Source: Streptomyces viridosporus
GTDB lineage: Bacteria > Actinomycetota > Actinomycetes > Streptomycetales > Streptomycetaceae
Direction: 5' to 3'
Assembly: GCF_002078235.1 (NCBI RefSeq)
Contig: NZ_MSGP01000147.1
Span: forward strand, 1-32,917
DNA: 32,917 nt
Shown here: piece by piece, positions 22,796 through 30,588 of the stretch
Numbering within the stretch: the stretch's first letter is position 1
Layout: every line of letters starts with the position of its first letter
Translations under genes and position numbers: made by a program
Notes under the pieces: generated by a model
Told to the model about the DNA's origin: nothing
The model's input: the letters and a program-made list of their open reading frames with translations, nothing else
The model's database searches: none

Positions 22796-23005
22796 CGTGC
22801 ACCGGGGCGCCCCGCGGCGTCGGGGGACCGACGGTCGCGCAAAGGCGGTCGCCCCGTGGCGCTGGTGCATCAACGTTTACGCAAAAGCGGTCGCCCCGCG
22901 GCGCTGGTGCATCAACGTTTACGCAAAGGCAGTTGTCCCACGGCCCTTGTTCACCGACGGTTGCGCGAGGGCAGTTGCCCCGCGGTGCTTGTGCACCGGT
23001 GCTTG
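22796..23005. repeat. 42-bp tandem repeat, five units
   Basis: Units start at 22796, 22838, 22880, 22922 and 22964. Units 2 and 3 differ at only two positions by eye (CGCAAAGGCGGTCGCCCCGT versus CGCAAAAGCGGTCGCCCCGC at their starts); units 1, 4 and 5 are more diverged. The array ends in three shorter GTGCACCG-type repeats up to about 23035. There are no spacers, so this is a minisatellite and not a CRISPR array. It lies just upstream of the small gene at 23085. Confidence 0.85.
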
Positions 23006-23084
23006 TGCACCGACTGTTGTGCACCGACGTTCACGCACCGACACAGCACCCGCACGACACGACAGACACGAGGTGGAGCCGGTC

Positions 23085-23315
23085 ATGCCCGCACCTTTCG
23101 GGTTCAGCTACGAGACGCGTGCCGACGGCACCGTCGTCATCACCCACCGGGGCCGCAGGGCCACCACACTGCGCGGCCAGCGCGCCGTCCGCTTCACCGA
23201 GGAAGTGGAGGCCGGCGACGCGCAGGAGGTGATGGCACGCTGGACCGGCTCCTACAAGTTCGGCAACGAGCGCACGGCCCGCAACCATCCCAGAAACCAG
23301 GGACGCCGGAACTAG
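23085..23315 (+). CDS. Small conserved basic protein (76 aa)
   Basis: MPAPFGFSYETRADGTVVIT opens the protein, followed by HRGRRATTLRGQRAVRF and a C-terminal MARWTGSYKFGNERTARNHP. I recognise this as a recurrent small streptomycete protein without known function. It is basic, soluble, and contains a short beta-rich N-terminus and an amphipathic helix. ATG at 23085 has AGGTGGA upstream. It precedes the UDP-glucose dehydrogenase gene by 29 bases and may be co-transcribed with it. Confidence 0.75.
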   Translation: MPAPFGFSYETRADGTVVITHRGRRATTLRGQRAVRFTEEVEAGDAQEVMARWTGSYKFGNERTARNHPRNQGRRN

Positions 23316-23344
23316 GGCGTCATGACGGAGGACGACTTCCGCCA

Positions 23345-24652
23345 ATGATCGACATCCCACGCAACATCGCCGTCTTCGGCGCGGGCTACATCGGCCTGGT
23401 GACCGGTGCGTGCTTCGCCCAGCTCGGTCATCGGGTGGTGGTGCGCGACATCCAGCCGGAACGGATCCGACTGCTGCGCTCCGGGGAGGTGCCCCTCTTC
23501 GAGCCCGGGCTCGGTGATCTGATCGCCCAGAACAAGGAGCGGCTCTCGTTCACGCTCGACGCCCGGGAGGCCCTGCGGGACGCCGAGGCCGTGTACGTGT
23601 GCGTCGACACCCCGCCCACGGCGTCGGGCGACGCGGACCTGTCCCGGATCTGGTCGGTCGTCGACGCGCTCGAGGCCGCCTCGCCCCTCGTCGCGGTGGT
23701 CGTGAAGAGCACGGTGCCAGTGGGCACCGGCGCCCGGGTGCGGGCCGCGCTCGACGAGGCCGGGCTCGGCCACGTGGGATACGCCTCCAACCCCGAGTTC
23801 ACCGCCGAGGGCAGGGCCGTAGAGGACTTCCTGCGCCCCGACCGGGTGGTGATCGGCGCCTCGGACGAGGCCACGGCCCACTGGGTGCGGGACCTGTACG
23901 ACGGGATCGACGCGCCGGTCGAGATCATGGACGTGGCCTCCGCCGAGATGGTCAAGCTCGCCTCCAACGCACTGCTCGCCACGAAGATCACTTTCATCAA
24001 CGAGATCGCCGCGGTGTGCGAGGCGACCGGGGCGGACATCCAGCGGGTCTCCCGGGCCGTCGGCATGGACCACCGGCTCGGCCCGCACTTCCTCGACGCC
24101 GGCCTCGGCTACGGCGGCTCGTGCTTCCCGAAGGACACCCGCGCGCTGCGGGCCATGGCCAGCAACTCCGGTTACCCCTTCCAGCTGCTCAACGCCGTCA
24201 TCGAGGTCAACGAGCTGCAGCCGAGGCGGGCGGTGCAGCGCCTGAAGGAGGAGCTCGGCGGCCTCAGGGGCCGTCGGGTCGCGCTGCTCGGCCTGACCTT
24301 CAAGCCGGGCACCGACGACATGCGCGAGGCCCCCAGCGCGGTGATCGCCTCGCGGCTGCTCGCCGAGGGGGCCGAGGTGACCGGCTGGGACCCGATGGGC
24401 CGCCCCGGTCCGGTCGAGCCGTGGACCTCGGTGACGCGGCACGCCTCACCGCTGGAGGCGGTGACGGGTGCGGACGCGGCGATCGTGGTGACCGAGTGGC
24501 CGGAGCTGAGGGCCGCCGACTGGCCGACCGCGGCCCGCCGCATGCGCCGCCCGCTCCTCTTCGACGGCCGCAACCTGCTCGATCCGGCCACCCTGTCACA
24601 GGCGGGCTTCACCTACATGAGCGTGGGCCGGGCGACCCGGCCCGCGGCCTGA
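23345..24652 (+). CDS. ugd: UDP-glucose 6-dehydrogenase
   Basis: 435 residues, a normal length. It oxidises UDP-glucose to UDP-glucuronate with two NAD+, feeding exopolysaccharide or glycosylation pathways. Seen: Rossmann motif GAGYIG (12-17), the linker PPTASGDADL, YASNPEF (146-152), EMVKLASNA with the conserved Lys at about 204, and the catalytic GYGGSCFPKD with Cys260, then LTFKPGTDDMREAPS in the C-terminal UDP-binding domain. A nine-codon ORF (MTEDDFRQ, 23322-23348) overlaps the ATG as ATGA, hinting at translational coupling. No glycosyltransferases or other sugar genes are adjacent. It is the last gene before att copy 3. Confidence 0.95.
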   Translation: MIDIPRNIAVFGAGYIGLVTGACFAQLGHRVVVRDIQPERIRLLRSGEVPLFEPGLGDLIAQNKERLSFTLDAREALRDAEAVYVCVDTPPTASGDADLSRIWSVVDALEAASPLVAVVVKSTVPVGTGARVRAALDEAGLGHVGYASNPEFTAEGRAVEDFLRPDRVVIGASDEATAHWVRDLYDGIDAPVEIMDVASAEMVKLASNALLATKITFINEIAAVCEATGADIQRVSRAVGMDHRLGPHFLDAGLGYGGSCFPKDTRALRAMASNSGYPFQLLNAVIEVNELQPRRAVQRLKEELGGLRGRRVALLGLTFKPGTDDMREAPSAVIASRLLAEGAEVTGWDPMGRPGPVEPWTSVTRHASPLEAVTGADAAIVVTEWPELRAADWPTAARRMRRPLLFDGRNLLDPATLSQAGFTYMSVGRATRPAA

Positions 24653-24702
24653 CCCCGGGGGCTCCTGCGGGCCGGCCGCCACCCGGTCACGCAAGCGCCG
24701 CC

Positions 24703-24816
24703 GCTTCCCGGACCGAGAGCGCGGGCTCGATCCTCGCCACCCGCTCCACGCACAAGGCCCAGGTCTCCGACCTGGGCCTTGTTGTCGTGGGCGGTGATCA
24801 CTCGTCGCGTGCCAGA
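24703..24816 (+). repeat. tRNA-Gly attachment-site copy 3 with perfect terminator and arm motif
   Basis: 24703-24748 aligns with the native tRNA-Gly 3' end with about eight differences in 46, the most diverged of the three copies. The terminator AAGGCCCAGGTC-TCC-GACCTGGGCCTT (24754-24780) is a perfect 12-bp stem followed by GTTGTCG. GATCACTCGTCGCGTGCCAG (24796-24815) matches the arm motif after copy 1, and 24835-24870 matches the sequence after copy 2. Confidence 0.85.
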
Positions 24817-24856
24817 AGCGCACCGGATGCGCGCCACCTCACTCGTCGGGGCCGCG

Positions 24857-25216
24857 TCATGCCCGCCGACCGAGCCGGGGCTCCAGAAGGTCCAGGGCCT
24901 CCTCCCACCGGAAGCGGTCCGCCCCGCCGCCGGCCTTCGGCCTGTGGGGCTCGTAGGTGCCGATCATGACGTTCATCTCACGCAGCACCTCCAGACTCCG
25001 CGCGTAGGCGGGGTGCGCCGCCTGGGCGGCGTTCAGATAGGGGAGAACGGCGGTGGGCACACCCATGCCGTACGCCTCGCACAGGATGCCCAGAGCCAGG
25101 GTGTCGGAGACGCCGGCGGCCCACTTGTTGATCGTGTTGAAGCCGGTGATCCGACAGGGAGGGGTCCGGAGCAGGTCATCGTCGACCGCGGTCTGCAAGG
25201 TCACCTTGCGCAGCGG
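24857..25216 (-). pseudogene. Flavoprotein (HFCD/phosphopantothenoylcysteine-decarboxylase-like), N-terminus lost
   Basis: The C-terminal ~115 residues match the flavoprotein pattern: FNTINKWAAGVSDTLALGIL (the FMN/substrate loop), VPTAVLPYLNAAQAAHPAYA and RSLEVLREMNVMIG. The N-terminal third with the first flavin-binding segment is absent; upstream of about 25216 the frame is unrelated. The break lies next to an AT-richer stretch preceding the ORF at 25283. It is therefore the surviving 3' end of a deleted gene. Confidence 0.75.
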
Positions 25217-25282
25217 GCAGACGACATTCAGAACTCCGAGCGCATTCATCATGCGCACCAGGGTTATACGCCCGAGCATTTG

Positions 25283-25582
25283 ATGAACAAAAATTTCCCG
25301 AATGCCACCGCCGCCCTGAACGACGCCCGCAAATATGGCGAAGTCACCGGCACCCTCGACGCCGTCGATGGTGACGTGAAGATGGACGTACACGACAACA
25401 AGATTTCCAGCGCAACCGATACAAGGTTCCACGGCTACCACATCGGTGATCGACCGCTACTTGGACAAGTGGGGCAAGGAACGAAGTCTGGCCCGGAGAT
25501 CGCTGAGGACGCTGCCGGTGAGGCCCAGCAGAGCTACATTTCCGGACGGCAGACCGCGTACGAAGCTTTGCGGTCCCGCTGA
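25283..25582 (+). CDS. Hypothetical protein, possible C-terminal piece of a secreted toxin
   Basis: 99 residues starting MNKNFPNATAALNDARKYGE. Composition is polar with Lys/Asn unlike its neighbours and the DNA is AT-richer at the start. No ribosome binding site is visible, and coding character begins right at the junction with the truncated flavoprotein gene, so it may be a 5'-truncated gene. The segment GYHIGDRPLLGQVG and the tail QQSYISGRQTAYEALRSR resemble ends of large polymorphic or WXG-type proteins, which is only an impression. The next gene follows after 32 bases. Confidence 0.4.
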   Translation: MNKNFPNATAALNDARKYGEVTGTLDAVDGDVKMDVHDNKISSATDTRFHGYHIGDRPLLGQVGQGTKSGPEIAEDAAGEAQQSYISGRQTAYEALRSR

Positions 25583-25614
25583 GCCCACGCCCGAGACAAG
25601 GAACCGATACACAC

Positions 25615-26703
25615 ATGGCCACCAGCCCACGCAGGAAGAAAACACTGCTCATCACTGCGGGAACACTGGTTTCCGTCAGCGCTCTTGTCTCGGCGCACGT
25701 GTGGCAGAACACGAATCTGATGGGGTCGGAATCGTTTTGCGACCAGCGGGTGGGATCCGCAGACGCACAAGCCGCCCTGAATTCCTCGGGCCGGGTGTCG
25801 GAAGGGCGCGTACAAAGCTCCCCCGACAAGCCGGAATTCACCTGCGTGATCGAGCGCACCAGTCGCATGCCTGGGCACGGGGACCAGCAAGTCACCTTGA
25901 AGACCGCGAACGAGAACGGGCCCTTCCCGTACACCACTCATGTGTGGAAGAACCCCGGCGCACGTTCCTACTTCAAAGGTGAAACGAACGGCGCCGTGAC
26001 GCCCACCGGGGGTTACGTCGTCCTGCCGAAGTCGTGTTGGAGCAAGGTGGGCAACATACAGGGGGCCCTCACCGTCCCGCCCGACGGCGACAGTGTGTCC
26101 GCCGTCGAAGCCACCGTGACGAAGGGCCAGGCCGACCCGGAAGGACTGGCCCGACTTCTGACCCGTGCAGCGCGGAGAGTCGCCGCGGACGCCGGATGCG
26201 CCACCCCGGCGTTGAAGGAGTCACCGGAACTCGCCGCACCTGACGACGTGCGCACGGCGGACGTCGGGAAGGTGTGCGGACTGCCGGACTTCTCCTTGCC
26301 CGACGACGCCGTGATCACCGGTGTCGCCGAACCCGATCAGGAGCAGATCAGCAAGGACGCGAAGGACGTGTGGGCGTGCGATCTGACCCTGGCCGGCAGT
26401 GCCGGGGCCGCCGTCTCCTTTGCCGCGACCTCGGACCGGGACATGGTCGACGCGGCCCTCCAGGACACTTACGGTTTCCGCGAGCTCCCCAACGGCCACG
26501 GTGTCACCTCCTTCGACCAAGCCGTTCTGCACTGCGCCGAAGGCGACGTGTACTTCGCCGTTCACTGGAACAACGAGTACACCGGCGCCCTCTCGGACAG
26601 GCATGATCGGGTCTCGAAGGTTCGAGGGAACACGTTCGCCGCCTTCGTCGCCTCTGCCGCCGACCTGTATTCCTGCCCCGACGTCACGCTTACGGAGAGC
26701 TGA
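25615..26703 (+). CDS. Membrane-anchored extracytoplasmic hypothetical protein
   Basis: 362 residues. N-terminal signal-anchor: basic RRKK, then TLLITAGTLVSVSALVSAHV; there is no lipobox Cys. The rest appears to be a duplicated module: each half carries an 'xVCGLP/FCDQR' Cys start, a 'F/WxCxL/IxR' strand with a second Cys, and a final Cys (SCWSKV; LHCAEG; YSCPDV). Such double-domain proteins occur in Streptomyces next to WXG/type VII-linked toxin genes. It follows the 99-aa ORF by 32 bases. Function unknown. AAGGAA lies about 13 bases before the ATG. Confidence 0.75.
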   Translation: MATSPRRKKTLLITAGTLVSVSALVSAHVWQNTNLMGSESFCDQRVGSADAQAALNSSGRVSEGRVQSSPDKPEFTCVIERTSRMPGHGDQQVTLKTANENGPFPYTTHVWKNPGARSYFKGETNGAVTPTGGYVVLPKSCWSKVGNIQGALTVPPDGDSVSAVEATVTKGQADPEGLARLLTRAARRVAADAGCATPALKESPELAAPDDVRTADVGKVCGLPDFSLPDDAVITGVAEPDQEQISKDAKDVWACDLTLAGSAGAAVSFAATSDRDMVDAALQDTYGFRELPNGHGVTSFDQAVLHCAEGDVYFAVHWNNEYTGALSDRHDRVSKVRGNTFAAFVASAADLYSCPDVTLTES

Positions 26704-26774
26704 GAGGGAGGGTTTGCGGACAGAGGACGCCGTCACGTTGTCGAGTGTGAGTTCCTGACGGCGTATCGGATGTG

Positions 26775-26798
26775 GCGGGGCCGGGTCCCCGGCCCCGC
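26775..26798. terminator. Perfect 10-bp GC hairpin
   Basis: GCGGGGCCGG-GTCC-CCGGCCCCGC, 72 bases after the stop of the gene at 25615. No T-run. Probably a terminator in the gap between this gene and the convergent one at 27095. Confidence 0.6.
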
Positions 26799-27094
26799 GC
26801 TCGGGCCGTGGCGGGCAGGGCGGCGACGCCGAGCAGCCTCATGTGCTCGGCGCGCTGTCTGCTGCCACGCCGTCCCCGCTTCCCCCGCCTTCTGTGCCCT
26901 CCGCCCTCGGCCAGGACAACTAGGACAGCCAGGCGCGCGTAGACGGCAGTGATCGCGGGGCCGACCCCTGTCAAGGCTGGGAGAAGTTCGGGAGAAGGTC
27001 TCCTCCCGGATGCCCACAGGGGCCGAGCCAGACCGAGTCGGTCGGCTGACACCGACAGGTAAGGCCGCTCCCCCGAAGTGGTCGTCCAGCCCGT
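26799..27094. other. Intergenic stretch
   Basis: A minus-strand frame contains one hydrophobic segment (VGPAITAVYARLAVLVVLAE), but no start, ribosome binding site or family resemblance supports it as a gene. Nothing else seen. Confidence 0.3.
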
Positions 27095-27409
27095 TCACCG
27101 AGTCCACACCCGCTGGAACTCTTCGGCAGGGATGGTCTCCAGCAGGTCCTCTTCGGGGTCGATCGCTTGGTCCGTCAGGAAGCCGTGCTCGTCCTCCAGG
27201 TGCTTCCAGCTGTACCGGTGGAGCCGGCCGGCCGGAGTCAGCTCGGCTTGCTTGACGGCGACCAGCTCGCCGCGGTCGGGTACGGCCTCGAAGTACCACG
27301 AGCCGCCCTCCTCGTCAGTGCCGCGGAAGTGGTGCCGCAGGGGGGCGTTCTCATCGAGCGCTCGGAAGTACGCCACGCTCTCCGCTTCGATGTGCTCCGG
27401 GTCGACCAC
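27095..27409 (-). CDS. Small acidic hypothetical protein (about 104 aa)
   Basis: VVDPEHIEAESVAYFRALDE at the start, a central beta-rich GGSWYFEAVPDRGELVAVKQ and the end LLETIPAEEFQRVWTR. The layout (two strands, an acidic helix, then IxAEEFxxVW) resembles small proteins of the DUF6881/immunity-like type, but the match is loose and I do not assign it. The GTG at 27409 is the only plausible start; it lies 20 bases after the DUF4239 gene's stop, so the two are probably one transcript. Confidence 0.55.
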   Translation of the reverse strand: MVDPEHIEAESVAYFRALDENAPLRHHFRGTDEEGGSWYFEAVPDRGELVAVKQAELTPAGRLHRYSWKHLEDEHGFLTDQAIDPEEDLLETIPAEEFQRVWTR

Positions 27410-27429
27410 GGGACCATCGTGCTCGTCGG

Positions 27430-28226
27430 CTACGGTCCGCCGGTGAAGAAGCCGGACCTCAGGTCCTCGATGGTGGCGTCGAGTGGATGCCCGCTGACGA
27501 TGAACGGGCCGCTCCAGGGCGCGCTGAGTGCGAAGAGCAGCGCCAGGCTCAGCCCGACCACGCTCGCCGCCCCCACGATGAGCAGCGATGTTCGCAGGCT
27601 GCTGCGGAAGACCAGTGCGCCGGAGTTCGCGATCAGGGCCAGTCCGCTGACCACCAGCGTGACGACGTAGAGGGTGGGGACGTCGCGGGCGGCGGCCGCG
27701 ATGCGGGCGCGGCGGTTGTTGGTGATGCTGTCCAGGGAGACCAGCAGCTCGGTGCCGGCCGGGGTGCCCACGTCGGGCCGGGCCGCCTCGGCGCGCACGG
27801 TCCGCTCCAGCTGTGCGATCGCGTGAGCGGTGGCCGGGTCGTCGCCGGACGCCGCCGCCGCGCCCCGCCACTCCCTGGCGCGCGTGATCCGCAGGTAGTC
27901 CAGCAGGGCCGCGTGGATCGGCTCCGAGTGGACGCGCGGGCTCGTCGCCGCCCATGCCAGGCGGGAGGCCGCGGCCGCCTCGTCGCTCACCAGTCCCTCG
28001 GCTGCGCGCAGGTAGCCGGCCTCGCTGGCCAGGGAGAGGGCCGCAAAGATCGCGAAGGCGGCGCCGAGGGTCGGCATCAGGGCGTGGCGATCTGCGGTAC
28101 CCGGTCCCGTTCCCCGGCCGGGACCAGCGCCCGGACGCCGATCCGCGCCGCGGCCGCGACCAGCAGGGCGAGCAGGAGTCCGCCCACCACCAGCGCCACC
28201 GCCGGCAGCGAGGTCAGCGAGTTCAC
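27430..28226 (-). pseudogene. DUF4239 (bestrophin-like) membrane protein, frameshifted
   Basis: Start GTG at 28226 with GGAGG eight bases upstream gives NSLTSLPAVALVVGGLLLAL and RALVPAGERDRVPQIATP, then a stop. One more C in the run at 28080-28082 joins this to LMPTLGAAFAIFAALSLASE and the rest: EAAAASRLAWAATSP, LLVSLDSITNNRRARIAAA and three C-terminal helices. The reconstructed protein is about 265 residues with four to five membrane helices, matching the DUF4239 pattern. Function of the family is unknown. The GTGA overlap with a 33-codon ORF upstream suggests coupling. It may be a real frameshift or an undercalled C. Confidence 0.82.
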
Positions 28227-28324
28227 CGCATCGCCTCCGGCGCGTTCCCGCGGGCGCCCCGCGGCGGCACATCGGCCCCCGCGCCCCGGCGCTCCTCATC
28301 GGTCACTTCCCGTGGACGCCCCAT
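28223..28324 (-). CDS. 33-codon ORF overlapping the DUF4239 start
   Basis: MGRPREVTDEERRGAGADVP and on to a TGA that overlaps the GTG of the DUF4239 gene (GTGA). No clear ribosome binding site. It may be a short leader for coupling or a chance frame. Confidence 0.3.
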   Translation of the reverse strand: MGRPREVTDEERRGAGADVPPRGARGNAPEAMR

Positions 28325-28956
28325 GATCACAGGGTGAAGGCCGCTGCGGCTCGCGACGCCCGGCACGGCCTCGCCTTTCGTCGGCCGAACAGCCGAATGC
28401 GGCACAGCCGAATGCGGCCCGGTGCGGGGCCGCACCGGCAACGAGCGCCGCGCCCGTCTCGCTCTCCGTCTCCTGCGGCCCCGTGCACCGCCGCCCGGCC
28501 GGGGCCGGAAGCCGATCCCCATCCGTCGGCGGCACGAAGGGGCGGTGGCGGGACGTCGGCGGCTGCGGGCGGTGCGGCTCCGCGCTGTCCGGGCGGATGT
28601 CTCCCGTCCGTTCGGCCTGGGTGAGACGGGAGGCGCGGGACCAGCGCCACGCGGTCCGGAGTGATCAGGGGTGACCGACGTCCGCACAGTCCGCGCCCGA
28701 GTGCGGACGACATGCGCGCGGGACAGCCTTTCGAAGGAAAGGCGAGGTTCTCCGGACGGTTTCGTAGATACCCGGGCCTCATTCGTGAAGATCAATTCTT
28801 TCTGCGGGGACCTCTGACGCGCGTGTTGCACCCCTTCGCCTTCGCAGGGGTGCGCAACAGCCGATTCCCTTCCTCGAAGGCGTGCCTCGCGTTTCGAGCG
28901 CCGTGGTGACGCTGTCTCAGGGCCTGCAGCTTCTCGTCCCCGAAATGGAGTTCGGG
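28325..28956. other. Long upstream region of the P450 operon
   Basis: 632 bases without a supported gene. It contains a direct repeat AGCCGAATGCGGC (near 28391 and 28406), a locally AT-richer stretch (about 28780-28800, GAAGATCAATTCTTTC) and a hairpin TTGC-ACCCC / GGGGT-GC-GCAA (28826-28857) about 100 bases before the ferredoxin start. It is the likely promoter and regulatory region of the operon; no operator can be named. Confidence 0.4.
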
Positions 28957-29184
28957 ATGAAAGTTGTCGTTGATCTTTCCCGCTGCCAGGGGTATGCGCA
29001 GTGCGCTTTCCTGGCCCCGGACGCGTTCCGGATGCACGGCGAGGAAGCGCTGATGTACGACCCGAACCCCGACGACGCCCAGCGCGACCAGGTCCTGCGC
29101 GCCGCGGCGGCCTGCCCGGTCCAAGCGATCCTGGTCGACCGGCTGGAGGGACGGGACGTACCGGTGGAGGCGTCGAAGTCATGA
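28957..29184 (+). CDS. Ferredoxin, [3Fe-4S]-type, P450 partner
   Basis: 75 residues from the ATG at 28957 (GGAG eight bases upstream). Cys10 and Cys16 in SRCQGYAQCAFLAPDAF and Cys53 in AACPVQAI are the three ligands of the short actinobacterial P450-linked ferredoxins; the position of the fourth ligand is occupied by Tyr13, consistent with a 3Fe cluster. It carries electrons from the reductase to the P450. The stop overlaps the reductase ATG (ATGA, 29181-29184). Confidence 0.92.
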   Translation: MKVVVDLSRCQGYAQCAFLAPDAFRMHGEEALMYDPNPDDAQRDQVLRAAAACPVQAILVDRLEGRDVPVEASKS

Positions 29185-30575
29185 CCAGCGCCGACAACCT
29201 GCAAGCGTTCAAGCGCGACGGCCGCATCGTGGTCGTCGGAGCGTCACTGGCCGGACTGCGGGCCGCGGAGGCTCTGCGCGACGAGGGCTTCACCGGATCG
29301 TTGACCATGATCGGTGACGAACCGGGCGAGCCCTACGACCGGCCTCCCCTCTCCAAGCAGGTACTGACCGGGTGGGTGCCGGCCGACGGCACCACCCTGC
29401 CGCGACGGCGTGACATCGACGCGGAGTGGCTGCTGGGGGTGCCCGCCGACGGCCTGGACCTGGCCACCAACCACGTGCGTCTCGCCGACGGACGCGAGGT
29501 TCCCTTCGACCGGGTGCTGATCTCCACCGGAGTACGGGCCCGGCCCTGGTTCGTCGAGTCCGAGGCGGCCCTGGACGGCGTATTCGTCGTACGAACGCGC
29601 GAACACGCCGAGCGCCTTCGGCGAGCCCTCGCCGCCGGGCCCTCCCGCGTACTGGTCATCGGTGCGGGATTCACCGGCTCCGAGATCGCCTCCATCTGCC
29701 GCGAGCGGGACATCCCGGTGACCGTCGCCGAACTCGCGCCCGCCCCGCTGGTCGGGGCGCTCGGTGCCATGATCGGTGAGATCGCGACGGACATGCAGCG
29801 TGCTCACGGCGTCGATCTGCGCTGCGGTGTCAAGGTCACCCGGCTGGAGGGCGACGCGCAGGGGCACTTCCGCCGCGCCCACTTCGACGACGGCAGCACC
29901 GTCGACGCCGACGTGGCGGTGGTGTCACTCGGGGGCATACGCAACACCGAATGGCTGCGGGGCTCGGGCCTGGCGGCGGGTGTCCGGGGAATCGCCTGCG
30001 ACACGGGCTGCCGCGCTCTCGACCTCAACGACCTGATCACCGACGACGTCTTCGTCGCCGGAGACGTGGCGCGCTGCCCGAACCCGGTCTACGAGTACCG
30101 GCTCATCTCGCTGGAGCACCGGGCCAACGCCGTGGAGCAGGCCGAGGTCGCGGCGCACAACATGGTCAGTGGCCAGGCGGACCGCCGGCCCCACCTGTCC
30201 ATCCCGGTGTTCTGGTCGATCCAGTTCGGCGTCAACATCAAGTCCGTCGGCGTGCCCACCTTCGCCGACGAGGTGGTCGTCACCCAGGGGTCCGTGTCCG
30301 ACCGCCGTTTCGTCGCCGCGTACGGCTACCAGGGCCGCGTCACCGCGGCGGTGAGCTTCAACAACGCGAAGTGGCTCGACCACTACCGGCAGTTGATCGA
30401 GAGGGCCGCGCCCTTCCCCCCGCCCTGTCCCACGCCCGACCAGCCCGTCGACATGAAACCCGTGCCCGTCGACTTTCCCGGCCCCGCCCTCCTGGCCCAG
30501 GGCGCCACCGTGGTCGTCACCGGTCACGACCCGGGTGAGCGGCGGGTCACGGCCGCGCAACAGCACCACCGGTAG
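29181..30575 (+). CDS. NAD(P)H-dependent ferredoxin reductase
   Basis: 464 residues, FAD-dependent pyridine-nucleotide-disulfide-oxidoreductase fold. FAD motif VVVGASLAGLRAAE (17-30), NAD(P)H motif VLVIGAGFTGSEIAS (about 157-171), second FAD motif VFVAGDVAR (about 290-298), and a C-terminal reductase-C domain (PVFWSIQFGVNIKSVG, AAVSFNNAKWLDHY). No redox Cys pair, as expected for ferredoxin/rubredoxin reductases. It is coupled to the ferredoxin and followed by the P450 after 13 bases, so it supplies electrons to that P450. The ~60-residue Pro-rich C-terminal tail is longer than usual. Confidence 0.93.
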   Translation: MTSADNLQAFKRDGRIVVVGASLAGLRAAEALRDEGFTGSLTMIGDEPGEPYDRPPLSKQVLTGWVPADGTTLPRRRDIDAEWLLGVPADGLDLATNHVRLADGREVPFDRVLISTGVRARPWFVESEAALDGVFVVRTREHAERLRRALAAGPSRVLVIGAGFTGSEIASICRERDIPVTVAELAPAPLVGALGAMIGEIATDMQRAHGVDLRCGVKVTRLEGDAQGHFRRAHFDDGSTVDADVAVVSLGGIRNTEWLRGSGLAAGVRGIACDTGCRALDLNDLITDDVFVAGDVARCPNPVYEYRLISLEHRANAVEQAEVAAHNMVSGQADRRPHLSIPVFWSIQFGVNIKSVGVPTFADEVVVTQGSVSDRRFVAAYGYQGRVTAAVSFNNAKWLDHYRQLIERAAPFPPPCPTPDQPVDMKPVPVDFPGPALLAQGATVVVTGHDPGERRVTAAQQHHR

Positions 30576-30588
30576 GAGGGAAGGCGAG

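Noticed and set aside
22796-23035. Possible CRISPR array
   Set aside because: The 42-bp units are contiguous, with no unique spacers between them, and no cas gene is in the window.
29244-29882. 212-residue antisense frame within the ferredoxin reductase
   Set aside because: Fully antisense to a well supported enzyme gene; a shadow of its codon bias.
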